NCBI RefSeq assembly: GCF_900100735.1
Contig: NZ_FNCJ01000014.1
Span: 124,001 to 188,000, forward strand
Length of the DNA stretch: 64,000 nucleotides
From: Paraburkholderia phenazinium
GTDB taxonomy: Bacteria > Pseudomonadota > Gammaproteobacteria > Burkholderiales > Burkholderiaceae
Reading direction: 5' to 3'
Position 1 is the first letter of the stretch. Every line of letters starts with the position of its first letter. This document shows, one piece after another, positions 43,910-53,963 of the stretch. A model generated the notes under the pieces. That model worked only from the letters and a program-made list of their open reading frames with translations. It was not told where the DNA came from and did not search any database. The position numbers and the translations under genes were made by a program.

Positions 43910-44899
43910 TCACGGAATCAGAATCACTGATCCCGTGGTCTGTCCGCTCTCCATCTGCCGGTGCGCTTGCGCCGCCTCGTTGAGCGGCAAGCGTTCGCCC
44001 ACCTCGACGTGCAAGCCGGCCTCGATCCGCTCGAACACCTGCTGCGCCGCCAGTTGATACGCGCCAATGTCCCGCTTGATCATCCCCAGCACGCTGGGCC
44101 GCGCGAGTGCAATCGAGCGTGCGGGCCCGATCTCATCAAGCGCGATCGGCTCGATCGCCCCCTCGGCCGCACCGATACTCGCCACCATCCCAAACGGCTT
44201 CACCGCGCCGAGCGTACGCCGCAAGGTGGCGCCGCCGATGCCGTCAACGGCAAAATCGACGCCCGCTCCGCCGCCAAACTCGCGCGCCGCTTCGACAAAA
44301 TCCTCGTCCCGATACAGCACCGCCTGATCGAGACCATGCGCGCGCGCCAGTGCCGCCTTGGCGGGCGTGCCAACGGTGCCGATCACCCGCGCGCCCAGCG
44401 CCTTCGCCCACTGCACGAGGATCAGGCCCAGGCCACCGGCAGCGGCATGCACCAGCACCGTGTCACCTGGTTTGGTCTCCCGCACACGGTGCAGCAGCAT
44501 GTAGCTGGTCGCGCCGCGCAATAGCGCGGCCGCAGCGGTTTCCTCGGAGACGGCGGAGGGCAAGCGCACCAGGCTTTGCGCCGGCACGTTGCGCAGATTC
44601 GTGTAGCTGCCTGACGGCAAGCCCGCATAGGCGACCCGCTCGCCAACCTGCCAGCCGCTCACGCCAGCGCCGAGCGCCGCCACCACGCCAGCCGCCTCCA
44701 CCCCCAGCACGCCGGGCAATTGCGGCAAACGGTGCAGCCCCGAGCGGAAGTAGATGTCGACGAAGTTGACCCCAACCGCGCTCTGCCTGATCTGCACTTC
44801 GCCCGGTGCAGGCGGCGGCACCTCCTGCTCGAACATTCGCAGCGCGCTCGCGTCGCCATAAGCCTCGATGCCGATCTGGCAAGCGTTCTTTTGTCCCAT
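43910..44899 (-). CDS. Quinone oxidoreductase (zinc-independent MDR family)
   Basis: 329 aa of the medium-chain dehydrogenase/reductase family without zinc ligands. VNFVDIYFRSGLHRLPQLPGVLGVEAAG is typical of QOR, quoted here only as VNFVDIYFRSG. AAAGGLGLILVQWAKALG is the NADPH fold. It reduces quinones with NADPH (family knowledge). It is divergent from a LysR gene 90 bp away that may regulate it. Confidence 0.92.
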   Translation of the reverse strand: MGQKNACQIGIEAYGDASALRMFEQEVPPPAPGEVQIRQSAVGVNFVDIYFRSGLHRLPQLPGVLGVEAAGVVAALGAGVSGWQVGERVAYAGLPSGSYTNLRNVPAQSLVRLPSAVSEETAAAALLRGATSYMLLHRVRETKPGDTVLVHAAAGGLGLILVQWAKALGARVIGTVGTPAKAALARAHGLDQAVLYRDEDFVEAAREFGGGAGVDFAVDGIGGATLRRTLGAVKPFGMVASIGAAEGAIEPIALDEIGPARSIALARPSVLGMIKRDIGAYQLAAQQVFERIEAGLHVEVGERLPLNEAAQAHRQMESGQTTGSVILIP

Positions 44900-44989
44900 T
44901 CCTGCACTCCCTGTTTCAGTTAAGCGATGACAAGCGAGTGTAGGTTTCGAGCATAATCAAATGGAACTCCCCATTCTTCATCAACTACT

Positions 44990-45886
44990 GTGCAAAATTC
45001 GACCGATACGCCAAAGCCCATCGCCGCTCTGCAGTGGGACGACATCCGCTACTTCCTGTGCGTCGCGCGCGGCGGCAGTCTCTCGGAGGCGGCCCGCACG
45101 CTGGGGGTCCAGCATTCCACCGTGGCGCGCCGGATCGACGCGATGGAGCAGGCGCTCGGTGTGCGCCTGTTCGACCGTCTGCCGCGCGGCTGGCCGATCA
45201 CCGAAGAAGGCCGCGCGCTGGTCGAACGCGCCGGGCGCATCGAAGAGGAGGCGCACGGTTTCGCGCGCGCCGCGCGTGGTGCGGTGACTTTGCACGGCGC
45301 GGTGCGTCTGTCGGTGCCACCGGTGTTTGGCAGTCACTTTTTTGTGCCGCGCCTGGCCGCGTTCCGGCGCGCGTATCCGGCTGTCTTGCTCGACGTAGTG
45401 GGCGAAACGCGAGCCGCCAACCTGTTTCGGCGCGAGGCGGACCTCTCCGTGCGGCTGTCGCGCCCTCAGGAACCCGGACTCGCGGCGCGCCGGCTCGGCA
45501 CAATGCGCTTTGCGCTGTACGGAACGCCCGAGTGGGCAGCGCGACGCTGCGAGCAATGGGAATTCATCGGCTACAACGAGACGCTCGCGGACGCGCCGCA
45601 ACAGCAATGGCTTGCTCGTTTCGCGCAGGACCGCCCGTTTGCATTGATCGCCAACGACCTCGTCTCGATTCACCGCGCCTGCCAGGCGGGCATGGGTGTC
45701 GCGCTGTTGCCGCGCTTTATCGCCAATGGCGACGTTACGTTGCAGGAGATCGACACGCAACCGGCCTGCGACGTCGAGCGGGAAATCTGGCTCGCGGTGC
45801 ATCCCGATGTGCGGCGTTCGCCGCGCGTGCAGGCGGTGGCCGAGGCACTGGCTGAAGCCGTGCGCGATGCGGATGACGCGCTATAG
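44990..45886 (+). CDS. LysR-family transcriptional regulator
   Basis: 298 aa with LysR helix-turn-helix (GGSLSEAARTLGVQHSTVARRIDA) and an effector domain. The start is GTG at 44990, and the next in-frame initiator lies well inside the DNA-binding helix. It is divergent from the quinone oxidoreductase. The effector is unknown. Confidence 0.9.
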   Translation: MQNSTDTPKPIAALQWDDIRYFLCVARGGSLSEAARTLGVQHSTVARRIDAMEQALGVRLFDRLPRGWPITEEGRALVERAGRIEEEAHGFARAARGAVTLHGAVRLSVPPVFGSHFFVPRLAAFRRAYPAVLLDVVGETRAANLFRREADLSVRLSRPQEPGLAARRLGTMRFALYGTPEWAARRCEQWEFIGYNETLADAPQQQWLARFAQDRPFALIANDLVSIHRACQAGMGVALLPRFIANGDVTLQEIDTQPACDVEREIWLAVHPDVRRSPRVQAVAEALAEAVRDADDAL

Positions 45887-45937
45887 CGCACACTGGGCGT
45901 CTGGGATACGACACCGCCGGCGCGTTAAAATCCCCCC

Positions 45938-46843
45938 ATGCCGAAAACGCCCCTCTCTTCGCCCCCGGCGCCCGCCGCGCCGCGCAACGAATACACCGTC
46001 GACGAACTCGCGCGGGTGACGGACAGCACCGTGCGCAACGTGCGCGCCTATCAGGACCGCGGCCTGCTCGCGCCGCCGGAAAAGCGCGGCCGGGTCGGCG
46101 TGTACGACGACACTCACGTCTCGCGCCTGAAGCTCATCAACCATCTGCTCGCCCGCGGCTACACGCTCGCCAACATCCAGGACCTGATCATGGCGGTCGA
46201 CGAAGGTCACGACCTGCGCTCGATTCTCGGTCTGGAGACGGCGATCGGCAGCCGTTGGTCGCGTGAGCGGCCAAAGAAGTATTCGCTGGTCGAACTGATA
46301 CAGATGTTCGGCGGCAAGGCTTCGCCTGGCGCCCTGTCGAAAGCGGTCGACCTCGGCCTGCTCGAACGCAAGGGCCTGTCGTTCGTCGCCAATAGCCCTG
46401 CCGCGCTGTCGGCGGGCGCGACCATGGCGCATGAGGGCATTCCGCTCACCGACCTGCTCGACGCCGTGCGGATCTCGCGACCGCATTTCAATGCGGTCGC
46501 CAAGGCCCTGGTCGACCTGGTGGTGCGCCAGCTCGACCGCTATGAAGCCGATGCCCTGCCGCCGCCCGCCGATGTGCCGGCACTGGTCGACGCCATCTGG
46601 CGGGTCCGGCCGCTGGCGATGGTGCTGGTCGAAACCGAAATGAACCGCGCGCTCGAAGAAGCCTCCGGCGACTATCTCGGCGACCGCGTCGCGGCGATCA
46701 TGGAAAAGAAGCTCGGTAGCGCGCATGGCGGCACGCCGCCGGCTGGGTCCGCATCTGCATCCGCCGCTACCACTGACGCTGGACACGCCGAAGCCACGCT
46801 CGCGCGGCACGCCGGCGCAGACAAGCCCAAAGCGAAGAAGTAA
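45938..46843 (+). CDS. MerR-family transcriptional regulator
   Basis: 301 aa. MerR helix-turn-helix (YTVDELARVTDSTVRNVRAYQDRGLLAPP) spans about residues 19-47, quoted in part as VDELARVTDSTVRNVRAY. A long C-terminal domain of about 200 residues lacks an obvious metal motif, so a small-molecule effector is likelier. A Lys/Ala-rich tail ends the protein. It has no tightly linked target gene. Confidence 0.9.
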   Translation: MPKTPLSSPPAPAAPRNEYTVDELARVTDSTVRNVRAYQDRGLLAPPEKRGRVGVYDDTHVSRLKLINHLLARGYTLANIQDLIMAVDEGHDLRSILGLETAIGSRWSRERPKKYSLVELIQMFGGKASPGALSKAVDLGLLERKGLSFVANSPAALSAGATMAHEGIPLTDLLDAVRISRPHFNAVAKALVDLVVRQLDRYEADALPPPADVPALVDAIWRVRPLAMVLVETEMNRALEEASGDYLGDRVAAIMEKKLGSAHGGTPPAGSASASAATTDAGHAEATLARHAGADKPKAKK

Positions 46844-47028
46844 GCGCGCGACACGTGACGGGCGCAGTCCCCGTGCCCGTCATATCCAAATCTCCATTGC
46901 TTCGTTTGCGGTATGGCACGTCCATGCGACGATCCTTTGACCGCAGCCGCAACATCCTTTAAGCCGCACCGGCATACAACCGGGCGAGCATGGCTGCTGC
47001 ATCGACCGCACGCATGGAGATTTTCCGC

Positions 47029-48090
47029 ATGGCAAGCCAACCGAACCGCCGCGCTCGTCGGCCCGCATCGCCCCCCGCCGCATTCAAGCGCCGCATGATC
47101 CTCGACGCCCTCACGGTATGCACCGCATTCGCCGCACTGAGCGCAGCGACCCTGCTGGCGCCTGCCAACGCCTTCGCTCAAGACATTGCCAATGCCTCGG
47201 ACAAGGTCCTGCGCATCGGCTATCAGAAAGCCGGCTTGCTGGCGGTCCTCAAAGCGCAAGGCTCGCTCGAGCAGAAGCTCAAGCCGCTCGGCTACAGCGT
47301 GAAGTGGTTCGAGTTTCCGGCCGGACCGCAACTGCTCGAAGCGCTGAACGCCAACAGCATCGACTTCGGCTACACCGGCGCGCCGCCGCCGGTGTTCGCC
47401 CAGGCCAGTGGCGTCGGCTTCGTGTACGTGGGCGCGGAGCCGCAGGGGCGCCATACGGAGGCGGTGATCGTCAGGCCCGATTCGCCGCTGCATACGATCA
47501 CCGATCTGAAGGGCAAACGCGTCGCGCTGCAAAAGGGTTCGAGTTCGAACTTCCTGCTGCTCGAAGTGCTGCAGAAAGCAGGCTTGCGCTACGAGGACAT
47601 CCGTCCAGTCTACCTGCCGCCCGCCGATGCCCGCGCGGCCTTCGAGAACGGCGACGTCGACGCATGGGTCATTTGGGATCCTTACTATGCCGCCGCGCAG
47701 GAAACGCTGAAAGCGCGCACGCTGGCGGACTATTCGAACGTCAACACCGCCTACAGCTTCTATGAGGCGACCCGCGGCTTCGCCCAGCAGCACCCTGATG
47801 TGATCGGTGCCGTTCTCGGCCAGCTACGCACGACCGGCCAGTGGGTCAACCAGCATCCCGATGAAACCGCCGCGCTGATCGCACCGAAGGTTGGTCTCGA
47901 CGTCAAACTGGTCGAAACATGGGTGCGCCGCTACCCTTACGGCACCTCGGTGGTCACCGACGAGATCGTCCGCTCGCAGCAAAGCGTCGCCGACGCCTTC
48001 TACGGCGCCCATCTGATTCCGCAGAAGATCACCGTACGCGACAACGTCTGGCAAAACCACGACGTGGCGGCGAGTCTCGCTGCGAAATAA
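47029..48090 (+). CDS. Aliphatic sulfonate-type ABC binding protein (SsuA-like)
   Basis: 353 aa periplasmic protein with a signal peptide ending near PANAFAQ, then an SsuA/TauA-like NMT1 domain (LRIGYQKAGLLAVLKAQG; GPQLLEALNANSIDFGYTG). It would capture sulfonates for sulfur supply (family knowledge). No ssuB, ssuC or ssuD is adjacent, so it is an orphan. The ATG at 47029 was chosen because GGAGA precedes it; earlier in-frame ATGs at 46990 and 47014 are possible. Confidence 0.88.
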   Translation: MASQPNRRARRPASPPAAFKRRMILDALTVCTAFAALSAATLLAPANAFAQDIANASDKVLRIGYQKAGLLAVLKAQGSLEQKLKPLGYSVKWFEFPAGPQLLEALNANSIDFGYTGAPPPVFAQASGVGFVYVGAEPQGRHTEAVIVRPDSPLHTITDLKGKRVALQKGSSSNFLLLEVLQKAGLRYEDIRPVYLPPADARAAFENGDVDAWVIWDPYYAAAQETLKARTLADYSNVNTAYSFYEATRGFAQQHPDVIGAVLGQLRTTGQWVNQHPDETAALIAPKVGLDVKLVETWVRRYPYGTSVVTDEIVRSQQSVADAFYGAHLIPQKITVRDNVWQNHDVAASLAAK

Positions 48091-48404
48091 GCAGACCGCG
48101 GGGCGGGCCTCATACGGCTCTCCCCGCCCTCGTCTCACTCTCGTCTCGCCCTGGCTTTGCTCTCGCCCCAAAATCACAAACTGTCAAAAACGTTGTACCT
48201 GTAGAACTTTCCCTCTTTTCAGCGGTCCCTTCTCCGCACGCTTTCGAGCGTCGTTCCTCGGGTTGCCCCGCTTTTGCGTGCTCTCGTGCACGCTCCGGCT
48301 GATTGGCACTCGCCTAGCGCGAGCCCGCCGGCACCCATTGCCTCTTTTGAACCATCGCGCCGGCGCTCGCTCGCCGCCGCCTGAAAACAAGGACCGTCAA
48401 GGCC
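48091..48404. other. Intergenic region, nothing recognised
   Basis: About 314 bp between the SsuA-like and MscS genes. The plus frame is pyrimidine-rich and uneven, without a convincing coding signal. I see no hairpin with a T-run and no clear promoter. Confidence 0.4.
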
Positions 48405-49304
48405 ATGCAGAACCTTCTTGCCCAGATCCACCCGAACCGGTGGAGCTTTCTCTGGGATGCGCTCTCCACCATCTCGATGCACCTGTGCGCCGCCGCGCTG
48501 ATCCTCATGGTCGGCTGGTGGGTCGCCCGCCGCGTCTCACGCTCGCTCAACCGCCTGCTTTCCCGTCAGGCGCGCATGGACGCCACCCTGCGTCCGATCC
48601 TCTGCGACACCAGCCTGTGGGGCATTCGCGTTGTCGCCATCATCGGCGCCCTGTCGCAACTCGGTATCCAGACCGCGAGCATCGTCGCCGTACTGGGCGC
48701 CGCGGGCCTCGCCATCGGCCTCGCCCTGCAGGGCACGATGCAGAACATCGCGGCCGGCATCATGCTGTTGCTGCTGCGCCCCTTCAAGGTCGGCGATTCG
48801 ATCGAAGCCGGCACCGGCACCGTCGCGGGTACCGTCGAGGAAATCAGCCTGTTCACCACGCGCCTCACCAAGGCCGACGGCATCTGCGAATATGTGCCGA
48901 ACAGCGCGCTGTGGAGCAACTCGATCCGCAACTACAACCGCAATCCGACCCGCCGTCTCGATCTGGAAGTGGAAATCTCCGTGCGCGACGATGTGGATCA
49001 CGCGCTCGCCGCGCTGCGCGCCCTCGCCGCCGCCGACCCGCGCGCACTGCAAACGCCCGCGCCGCAAGTCATGGTGAGCCGCTTCGACGACAGCACCGTG
49101 GTGCTCAATGTCCGCGTCTGGGCGAATATCGACGTGTTCTGGGACATGCGCTGGGATCTCGCCCGCCAGGTGCGGCATACGCTCAACGCGGCGCAATGCG
49201 GCTTGCCGGTGCGCACGCGGGAATTGCATATCGTGCAGAGCAGTGACGCTAGCGAACCGGCGACGGGCCGTGGCCCGGTAGTATCGCGGGCTATCACTCA
49301 GTAA
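48405..49304 (+). CDS. Small-conductance mechanosensitive channel (MscS family)
   Basis: 299 aa, the compact MscS type. Three transmembrane helices are followed by the pore helix GAAGLAIGLALQGTMQN and the cytoplasmic beta domain starting PFKVGDSIEAGTGTVAG. It relieves turgor on osmotic down-shock by opening to membrane tension. It has no co-transcribed partner. Confidence 0.93.
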   Translation: MQNLLAQIHPNRWSFLWDALSTISMHLCAAALILMVGWWVARRVSRSLNRLLSRQARMDATLRPILCDTSLWGIRVVAIIGALSQLGIQTASIVAVLGAAGLAIGLALQGTMQNIAAGIMLLLLRPFKVGDSIEAGTGTVAGTVEEISLFTTRLTKADGICEYVPNSALWSNSIRNYNRNPTRRLDLEVEISVRDDVDHALAALRALAAADPRALQTPAPQVMVSRFDDSTVVLNVRVWANIDVFWDMRWDLARQVRHTLNAAQCGLPVRTRELHIVQSSDASEPATGRGPVVSRAITQ

Positions 49305-49557
49305 CTGGACGCGCTGAACAAGCGGCCAGCATCACCCGGCCGCCGCTTTCGTCCCTCTTTTCTCCGCTCCCGCTTCATCCGGACGCCCCCCGCATAACGG
49401 GACGGCGTCCACCTCCCGGCTCCTCGCCAGCCTCCACGCCGTTCCCCACCTCATAGAGTCCCCAATCTAAACCGCTCCTTGCGCGATCCGATCTCAGCCC
49501 TTATTGTTACATTACTCAATGTCACAGTTATCAGTGAATAAAAAGGAGACGGATCGG

Positions 49558-51162
49558 ATGAACGCACGTACGACGCCCCCCGACACGTTGGCGCCCGTCG
49601 AAACCGATATCGCCATCATCGGTTCGGGCTTTGCCGGTCTCGGCATGGCGATCCGGCTCCGGCAAGCCGGCATGACCGACTTCATGGTCGCCGAAAAGGC
49701 CGACTCGGTCGGCGGCACCTGGCGCGACAACCATTACCCCGGCTGCGCCTGCGACGTGCAATCGCATGTCTACTCGTTCTCGTTCGCGCCGAATCCGCGC
49801 TGGTCCCGCATGTTCGCGCGCCAGCCGGAAATCCGCGCGTACCTGGAACAGTGCACCCAGCGTTTCGGCGTGCAGAAACATCTTCGCTTCGGTCACGAAC
49901 TGCTGAGCGCCAGCTACGACGAAGCACGCCATCGCTGGCAAATGGTGTTCGCCAACGGCCAGCGCTGGTCGGCGCGCGTGCTGGTGTCGGGCATGGGCGG
50001 CCTGTCGCGCGCGGCGCTGCCGGACATTCCAGGGCTCGACAGGTTCAAGGGCAAGACCTTTCACTCGCAGAACTGGGACCACAGCTATGCGCTCGAAGGC
50101 AAGCGCGTTGCGGTGATCGGCACGGGTGCGAGCGCGATCCAGTTCGTGCCGCAGATCGCACCACGCGTTGCGCAACTGAACCTGTTCCAGCGCACTCCGC
50201 CGTGGATCATGCCGAAGGCCGACCGCGCGGTGAAACCGTTCGAGCAGTGGCTGTTCCGCCACCTGCCGTTCACCCAGAAGATACTGCGCGCGGGGCTCTA
50301 TTGCATGCTGGAATCGCGCGCCTTCGGCTTCGCGATTCATCCTTCGCTGATGAAAACCGCGCAGAAGATCGCGCTGCGCCATCTGCACCGCCAGGTGGCC
50401 GATCCGCAACTGCGCGCCACGCTCACGCCCGATTACACGATGGGCTGCAAGCGCATTCTGATTTCGAACGACTACTTCCCCTCCCTGTCGCGCCAGAACG
50501 TCTCGGTGCTCACGAGCGGCATTGCGCGCATCGAAGAGGACGCCGTGGTCACGGCCGACGGCGTGCGCCATCCAGCCGACTGCGTGATCTTCGGCACCGG
50601 CTTCCAGGTCGCGGACCCGTTCCCGCGCGGGGTGGTGCGCGGCAAAGGTGGCGTCGATATCGTCGATACCTGGCGCGACGGTGCGCATGCTTACCTCGGC
50701 ACCACACTGCCTGGCTATCCGAACTTCTTCATGATCGTCGGCCCAAACACGGGGCTCGGCCACAACTCGATGGTGTACATGATCGAGTCACAGGTCGAAT
50801 ACATCCTGCGCGCGCTGCAGGGCATGCAAGGTGAACGCGCCGCCGCGATTGAAGTGCGGCCGCAGGTCGAGCGCGCCTACAACGAGCAGATCCAGCAGAA
50901 GCTCGGCCGCGCAATCTGGTCCACCGGCGGCTGCAAGAGCTGGTACCTCGATCCGAAGACCGGCAAGAACACCACGCTGTGGCCGGGATTCGCGTTCCGC
51001 TTTCGCCAGGCGACCCGCACGTTCAGCATGGACGATTACTTTGCCTATGCGCCGACGCCCGCCGCTCAGCCGAATTCCGTACCGAAGGTGCACGCCCTCG
51101 CCTCGATGCAGGGGGCCGCTTCGGCCACCGCTTCTTCCAATGCTTCGGCCGAAGCGACTTAA
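49558..51162 (+). CDS. Baeyer-Villiger type flavin monooxygenase
   Basis: 534 aa. Two dinucleotide motifs, GSGFAG (22-27) and GTGASA (188-193), flank the type I Baeyer-Villiger fingerprint FKGKTFHSQNW (163-173, FxGxxxHxxxW). It would insert oxygen into a ketone to give an ester or lactone with NADPH and O2. It heads an operon with an SDR, a PF10118-type hydrolase and an alpha/beta hydrolase. The ATG at 49558 follows AAGGAGAC; the longer start at 49504 is possible. Confidence 0.93.
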   Translation: MNARTTPPDTLAPVETDIAIIGSGFAGLGMAIRLRQAGMTDFMVAEKADSVGGTWRDNHYPGCACDVQSHVYSFSFAPNPRWSRMFARQPEIRAYLEQCTQRFGVQKHLRFGHELLSASYDEARHRWQMVFANGQRWSARVLVSGMGGLSRAALPDIPGLDRFKGKTFHSQNWDHSYALEGKRVAVIGTGASAIQFVPQIAPRVAQLNLFQRTPPWIMPKADRAVKPFEQWLFRHLPFTQKILRAGLYCMLESRAFGFAIHPSLMKTAQKIALRHLHRQVADPQLRATLTPDYTMGCKRILISNDYFPSLSRQNVSVLTSGIARIEEDAVVTADGVRHPADCVIFGTGFQVADPFPRGVVRGKGGVDIVDTWRDGAHAYLGTTLPGYPNFFMIVGPNTGLGHNSMVYMIESQVEYILRALQGMQGERAAAIEVRPQVERAYNEQIQQKLGRAIWSTGGCKSWYLDPKTGKNTTLWPGFAFRFRQATRTFSMDDYFAYAPTPAAQPNSVPKVHALASMQGAASATASSNASAEAT

Positions 51163-51174
51163 AGGAGACACGCG

Positions 51175-52107
51175 ATGAAGAATTTCACCGGCCGGGTTGC
51201 CGCCATCACCGGAGCGGGCTCAGGTATGGGTCGTTCGCTGGCTATCCAGCTGGCGCGCGAGGGCTGTCATCTGGCCCTCGCCGATCGCAACGCAACGAGC
51301 CTCGCCGAAACCGCCAGACTCGCCCAGGCCGAGGCGCCGCCGGTGGTCGGCGCACCACTGCGCGTGACGACGCGGGTGCTCGACGTGGCGGATCGCGCGG
51401 CCATGTTCGACTGGGCGGCTGAAACCGCAGCCCAGCACGAGCGCGTCAACCTCGTCTTCAACAACGCCGGGGTCGCGCTCTCCAGCCGCATCGACGGCAT
51501 GGACTACGCCGATCTGGAGTGGATCGTCGGCATCAACTTCTGGGGCGTGGTGCATGGCACCAAGGCCTTCCTGCCGCACCTGAAAGCGACGGGCGAAGGA
51601 CATATTGTCAACACGTCGAGCGTGTTTGGTCTCTTCGCACAACCAGGCATGAGCGGCTACAACGCCACCAAATTCGCCGTGCGCGGCTTCACCGAGGCGC
51701 TGCGCCAGGAGCTCGACCTGATGAAGTGCGGCGTCTCGGCCACCTGCGTACATCCGGGCGGCATCCGCACCAGCATTGCGCAATCTAGCCGGATCGCATC
51801 GAACATGGTGGGCTTCATGCTCGAGAGCGAACAGCAAGGCAAGGACGACTTCGAAAAGTTCTTCATCACAACAGCCGATGAAGCGGCCCGCGTGATTCTC
51901 GACGGCGTGCGCCACAACAAGCGGCGCGTGCTGATTGGCCGCGATGCGCGTGCCGCCGACTGGCTGGCCCGCACCCTGCCGGCGGCCTACCAGGCGCTCG
52001 TGGTGATGCAAACGCGCCGCATGCACCGGCTTGCGCACAAGCGCGCCCGGGCCGCCAAGCCTGGCCAGGTGACCCAGGCCAGCCAGTCCACCGGAAAACG
52101 CGCCTGA
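51175..52107 (+). CDS. Short-chain dehydrogenase/reductase
   Basis: 310 aa classical SDR: TGAGSGMG nucleotide loop, NNAGVA, and the Ser-Tyr-Lys triad (NTSSVFG and YNATK). It would interconvert alcohol and ketone with NAD(P)(H), supplying or using the ketone substrate of the monooxygenase 12 bp upstream. An extra C-terminal basic segment lies beyond the SDR core. The AAAGGAGAC ribosome-binding site supports the start. Confidence 0.93.
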   Translation: MKNFTGRVAAITGAGSGMGRSLAIQLAREGCHLALADRNATSLAETARLAQAEAPPVVGAPLRVTTRVLDVADRAAMFDWAAETAAQHERVNLVFNNAGVALSSRIDGMDYADLEWIVGINFWGVVHGTKAFLPHLKATGEGHIVNTSSVFGLFAQPGMSGYNATKFAVRGFTEALRQELDLMKCGVSATCVHPGGIRTSIAQSSRIASNMVGFMLESEQQGKDDFEKFFITTADEAARVILDGVRHNKRRVLIGRDARAADWLARTLPAAYQALVVMQTRRMHRLAHKRARAAKPGQVTQASQSTGKRA

Positions 52108-52134
52108 ACCTTCAAGATCATAAGGAGAAAGGCT

Positions 52135-53013
52135 ATGATGCCGATTCGCCGCGACCTTCGTTTTGCCTTACCCCCTGAGCGTGCCTGCGACTGGCACCGG
52201 GAAGGCTCGCATGTAACGCACTTCTTCAACGCGCTGTCACTGCTGTTTCCGGCGGGCGAGCGCTTCTTCATGGACAGCGTGCGCAACTACCGCGACCGCA
52301 TCGAAGACCCGGTGCTGAAAAAGCAGGTGCTAGGCTTTATCGGCCAGGAAGCGATGCACACCCGCGAGCACATCGAATACAACGATCTGCTGCAGGCCGC
52401 AGGACTGCCCGCGCACAAGCTCGACCGGCGCCTCGCGGCGTTTCTCAACCTCAATCGCAAGATGCCGAAGTCGTTCCAGCTGGCGATGACCGTCGCGCTC
52501 GAACACTACACGGCGATGCTCGCGGGACTGCTGCTGGAAGACGACACGCGGGTGGCCGGATCAGTCGAAGGCTATGTGCAGATGTGGACCTGGCATGCGC
52601 TCGAGGAGACCGAACACAAGGCCGTCTCGTTCGACGTCTGGAACACCGTGCTGAAGCCCGGTCTCTGGCGCTATCTGCTGCGCACCGGCACCATGCTGAC
52701 CGTGACGGCGGTGTTCTGGCTGATCGTCTTCGACTACCACGTGCGCCTTCTGATCGCCGATCGCAAACGCGGCGGTCATCTGCGCGGCATGTGGCGGGTC
52801 GTCAAGTTCCTGTACGGGCCGAAGCACGGCGTGTTTCCAGGCATTGCGCTGGAATGGCTGCGCTTTTTCAAGCCGAGCTACCACCCGTGGGATCACGACA
52901 ACCGCGCGCAACTGGCGCGGATCGACGGGCTGGTCGCCGCGGTCGAGTCGGCCAATGCCGCCAATCCGGCCGCGCTGAAAGCCAGCCGGCGCGGCGTGCG
53001 GGCAGCCGCATGA
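52135..53013 (+). CDS. Metal-dependent hydrolase (PF10118-type)
   Basis: 292 aa helical protein of the predicted metal-dependent hydrolase family. Metal-type motifs are FIGQEAMHTREHIEYN and ALEETEHKAVSFDVWN, giving an E...H and E-x2-H arrangement like diiron carboxylate helices. A transmembrane-like helix (TAVFWLIVFDYHVRLLI) is present. The natural substrate is unknown. It begins ATGATG after AAGGAGAAA and is co-oriented with the monooxygenase operon. Confidence 0.85.
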   Translation: MMPIRRDLRFALPPERACDWHREGSHVTHFFNALSLLFPAGERFFMDSVRNYRDRIEDPVLKKQVLGFIGQEAMHTREHIEYNDLLQAAGLPAHKLDRRLAAFLNLNRKMPKSFQLAMTVALEHYTAMLAGLLLEDDTRVAGSVEGYVQMWTWHALEETEHKAVSFDVWNTVLKPGLWRYLLRTGTMLTVTAVFWLIVFDYHVRLLIADRKRGGHLRGMWRVVKFLYGPKHGVFPGIALEWLRFFKPSYHPWDHDNRAQLARIDGLVAAVESANAANPAALKASRRGVRAAA

Positions 53014-53963
53014 TGCGCGACACGCTCGTCGTCGATGCCGGCGATGTACGCCTTGCGGTGTACGTCAGCGGGCCGCGCGGAGCGCCGCCGCTGGTGCTGG
53101 TGCATGGCTATCCGGATTCGGCTGCCGTGTGGGAACCGGTGCGGGCGCGACTGGACGGGCGCTACCGCGTGATTACCTACGATGTGCGTGGCGCCGGCGC
53201 CTCAGAAGCGCCGACAGTCCGGGCCGGCTATCGTCTCGAGCGGCTTGCGGCCGATCTAGCCGCGGTCGTGGAGGCGACCTGCGGCGGACAAGCATTTCAT
53301 CTGGTCGGACACGACTGGGGATCGATCCAGAGCTGGGAAGCGGTCACAAGCGCCGCGTTCGAAGGCCGCATCGTCTCGTTCACGTCGATCTCCGGGCCCT
53401 GCCTCGACCATGCGGCGCTGGGGCTGCGCGGCAGCAGCGGCCATAGCGGACACGCGCCGGGCAAAACCGCGGGGCAGACTTCCGCGCGGCAGTTCGCGAG
53501 CGGTCTGCGGCAAACCCTCAAGTCCTGGTACATTTTCTTCTTTCATCTGCCGCTCGTGCCGGAGCTGGTCTGGCGCTGCGGCGGCGCACGGGCATGGCCG
53601 CTGTGGCTGCGGCTCACCGAACGCATCCGTCCTGAGCGCGATCCGGCGCAGCTACGCAATGCTGTCAACGGCCTGAACCTGTACCGCGCCAATTTCATCG
53701 ACCGGCTGTTTCGTCCGCGCGGCTGCGCGGCTCATGCGCCGGTGCAGTTCATCGTGCCGCTGCGCGACCGCTACGTGGGGCCGGCGCTGTCGCTGGGGCT
53801 CGAAGCATGGCTAGGCGATTACACGCGCGAAACCATCGACGCCGGGCACTGGGTCGTGCTGCGCGACCCAGCAGGTATTGCCGCGAGAATCGACCGCTTT
53901 GCCGCGCAGCATCCTGCGTTGAACCGGGTGAACGGCGTCAGCGCGTTCGTGGCAAGCGCGTGA
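53010..53963 (+). CDS. Alpha/beta hydrolase with Asp nucleophile (epoxide hydrolase/dehalogenase-like)
   Basis: 317 aa. HGYPDS gives the oxyanion region, GHDWGS carries the nucleophile D102 and DAGHWVV the catalytic His. An Asp nucleophile points to an epoxide hydrolase or haloalkane dehalogenase fold rather than a simple serine esterase. It overlaps the preceding gene by 4 bp (start ATGATG at 53010). It could hydrolyse the product of the monooxygenase, though a true lactonase would be expected to have Ser (inference). Confidence 0.85.
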   Translation: MMRDTLVVDAGDVRLAVYVSGPRGAPPLVLVHGYPDSAAVWEPVRARLDGRYRVITYDVRGAGASEAPTVRAGYRLERLAADLAAVVEATCGGQAFHLVGHDWGSIQSWEAVTSAAFEGRIVSFTSISGPCLDHAALGLRGSSGHSGHAPGKTAGQTSARQFASGLRQTLKSWYIFFFHLPLVPELVWRCGGARAWPLWLRLTERIRPERDPAQLRNAVNGLNLYRANFIDRLFRPRGCAAHAPVQFIVPLRDRYVGPALSLGLEAWLGDYTRETIDAGHWVVLRDPAGIAARIDRFAAQHPALNRVNGVSAFVASA

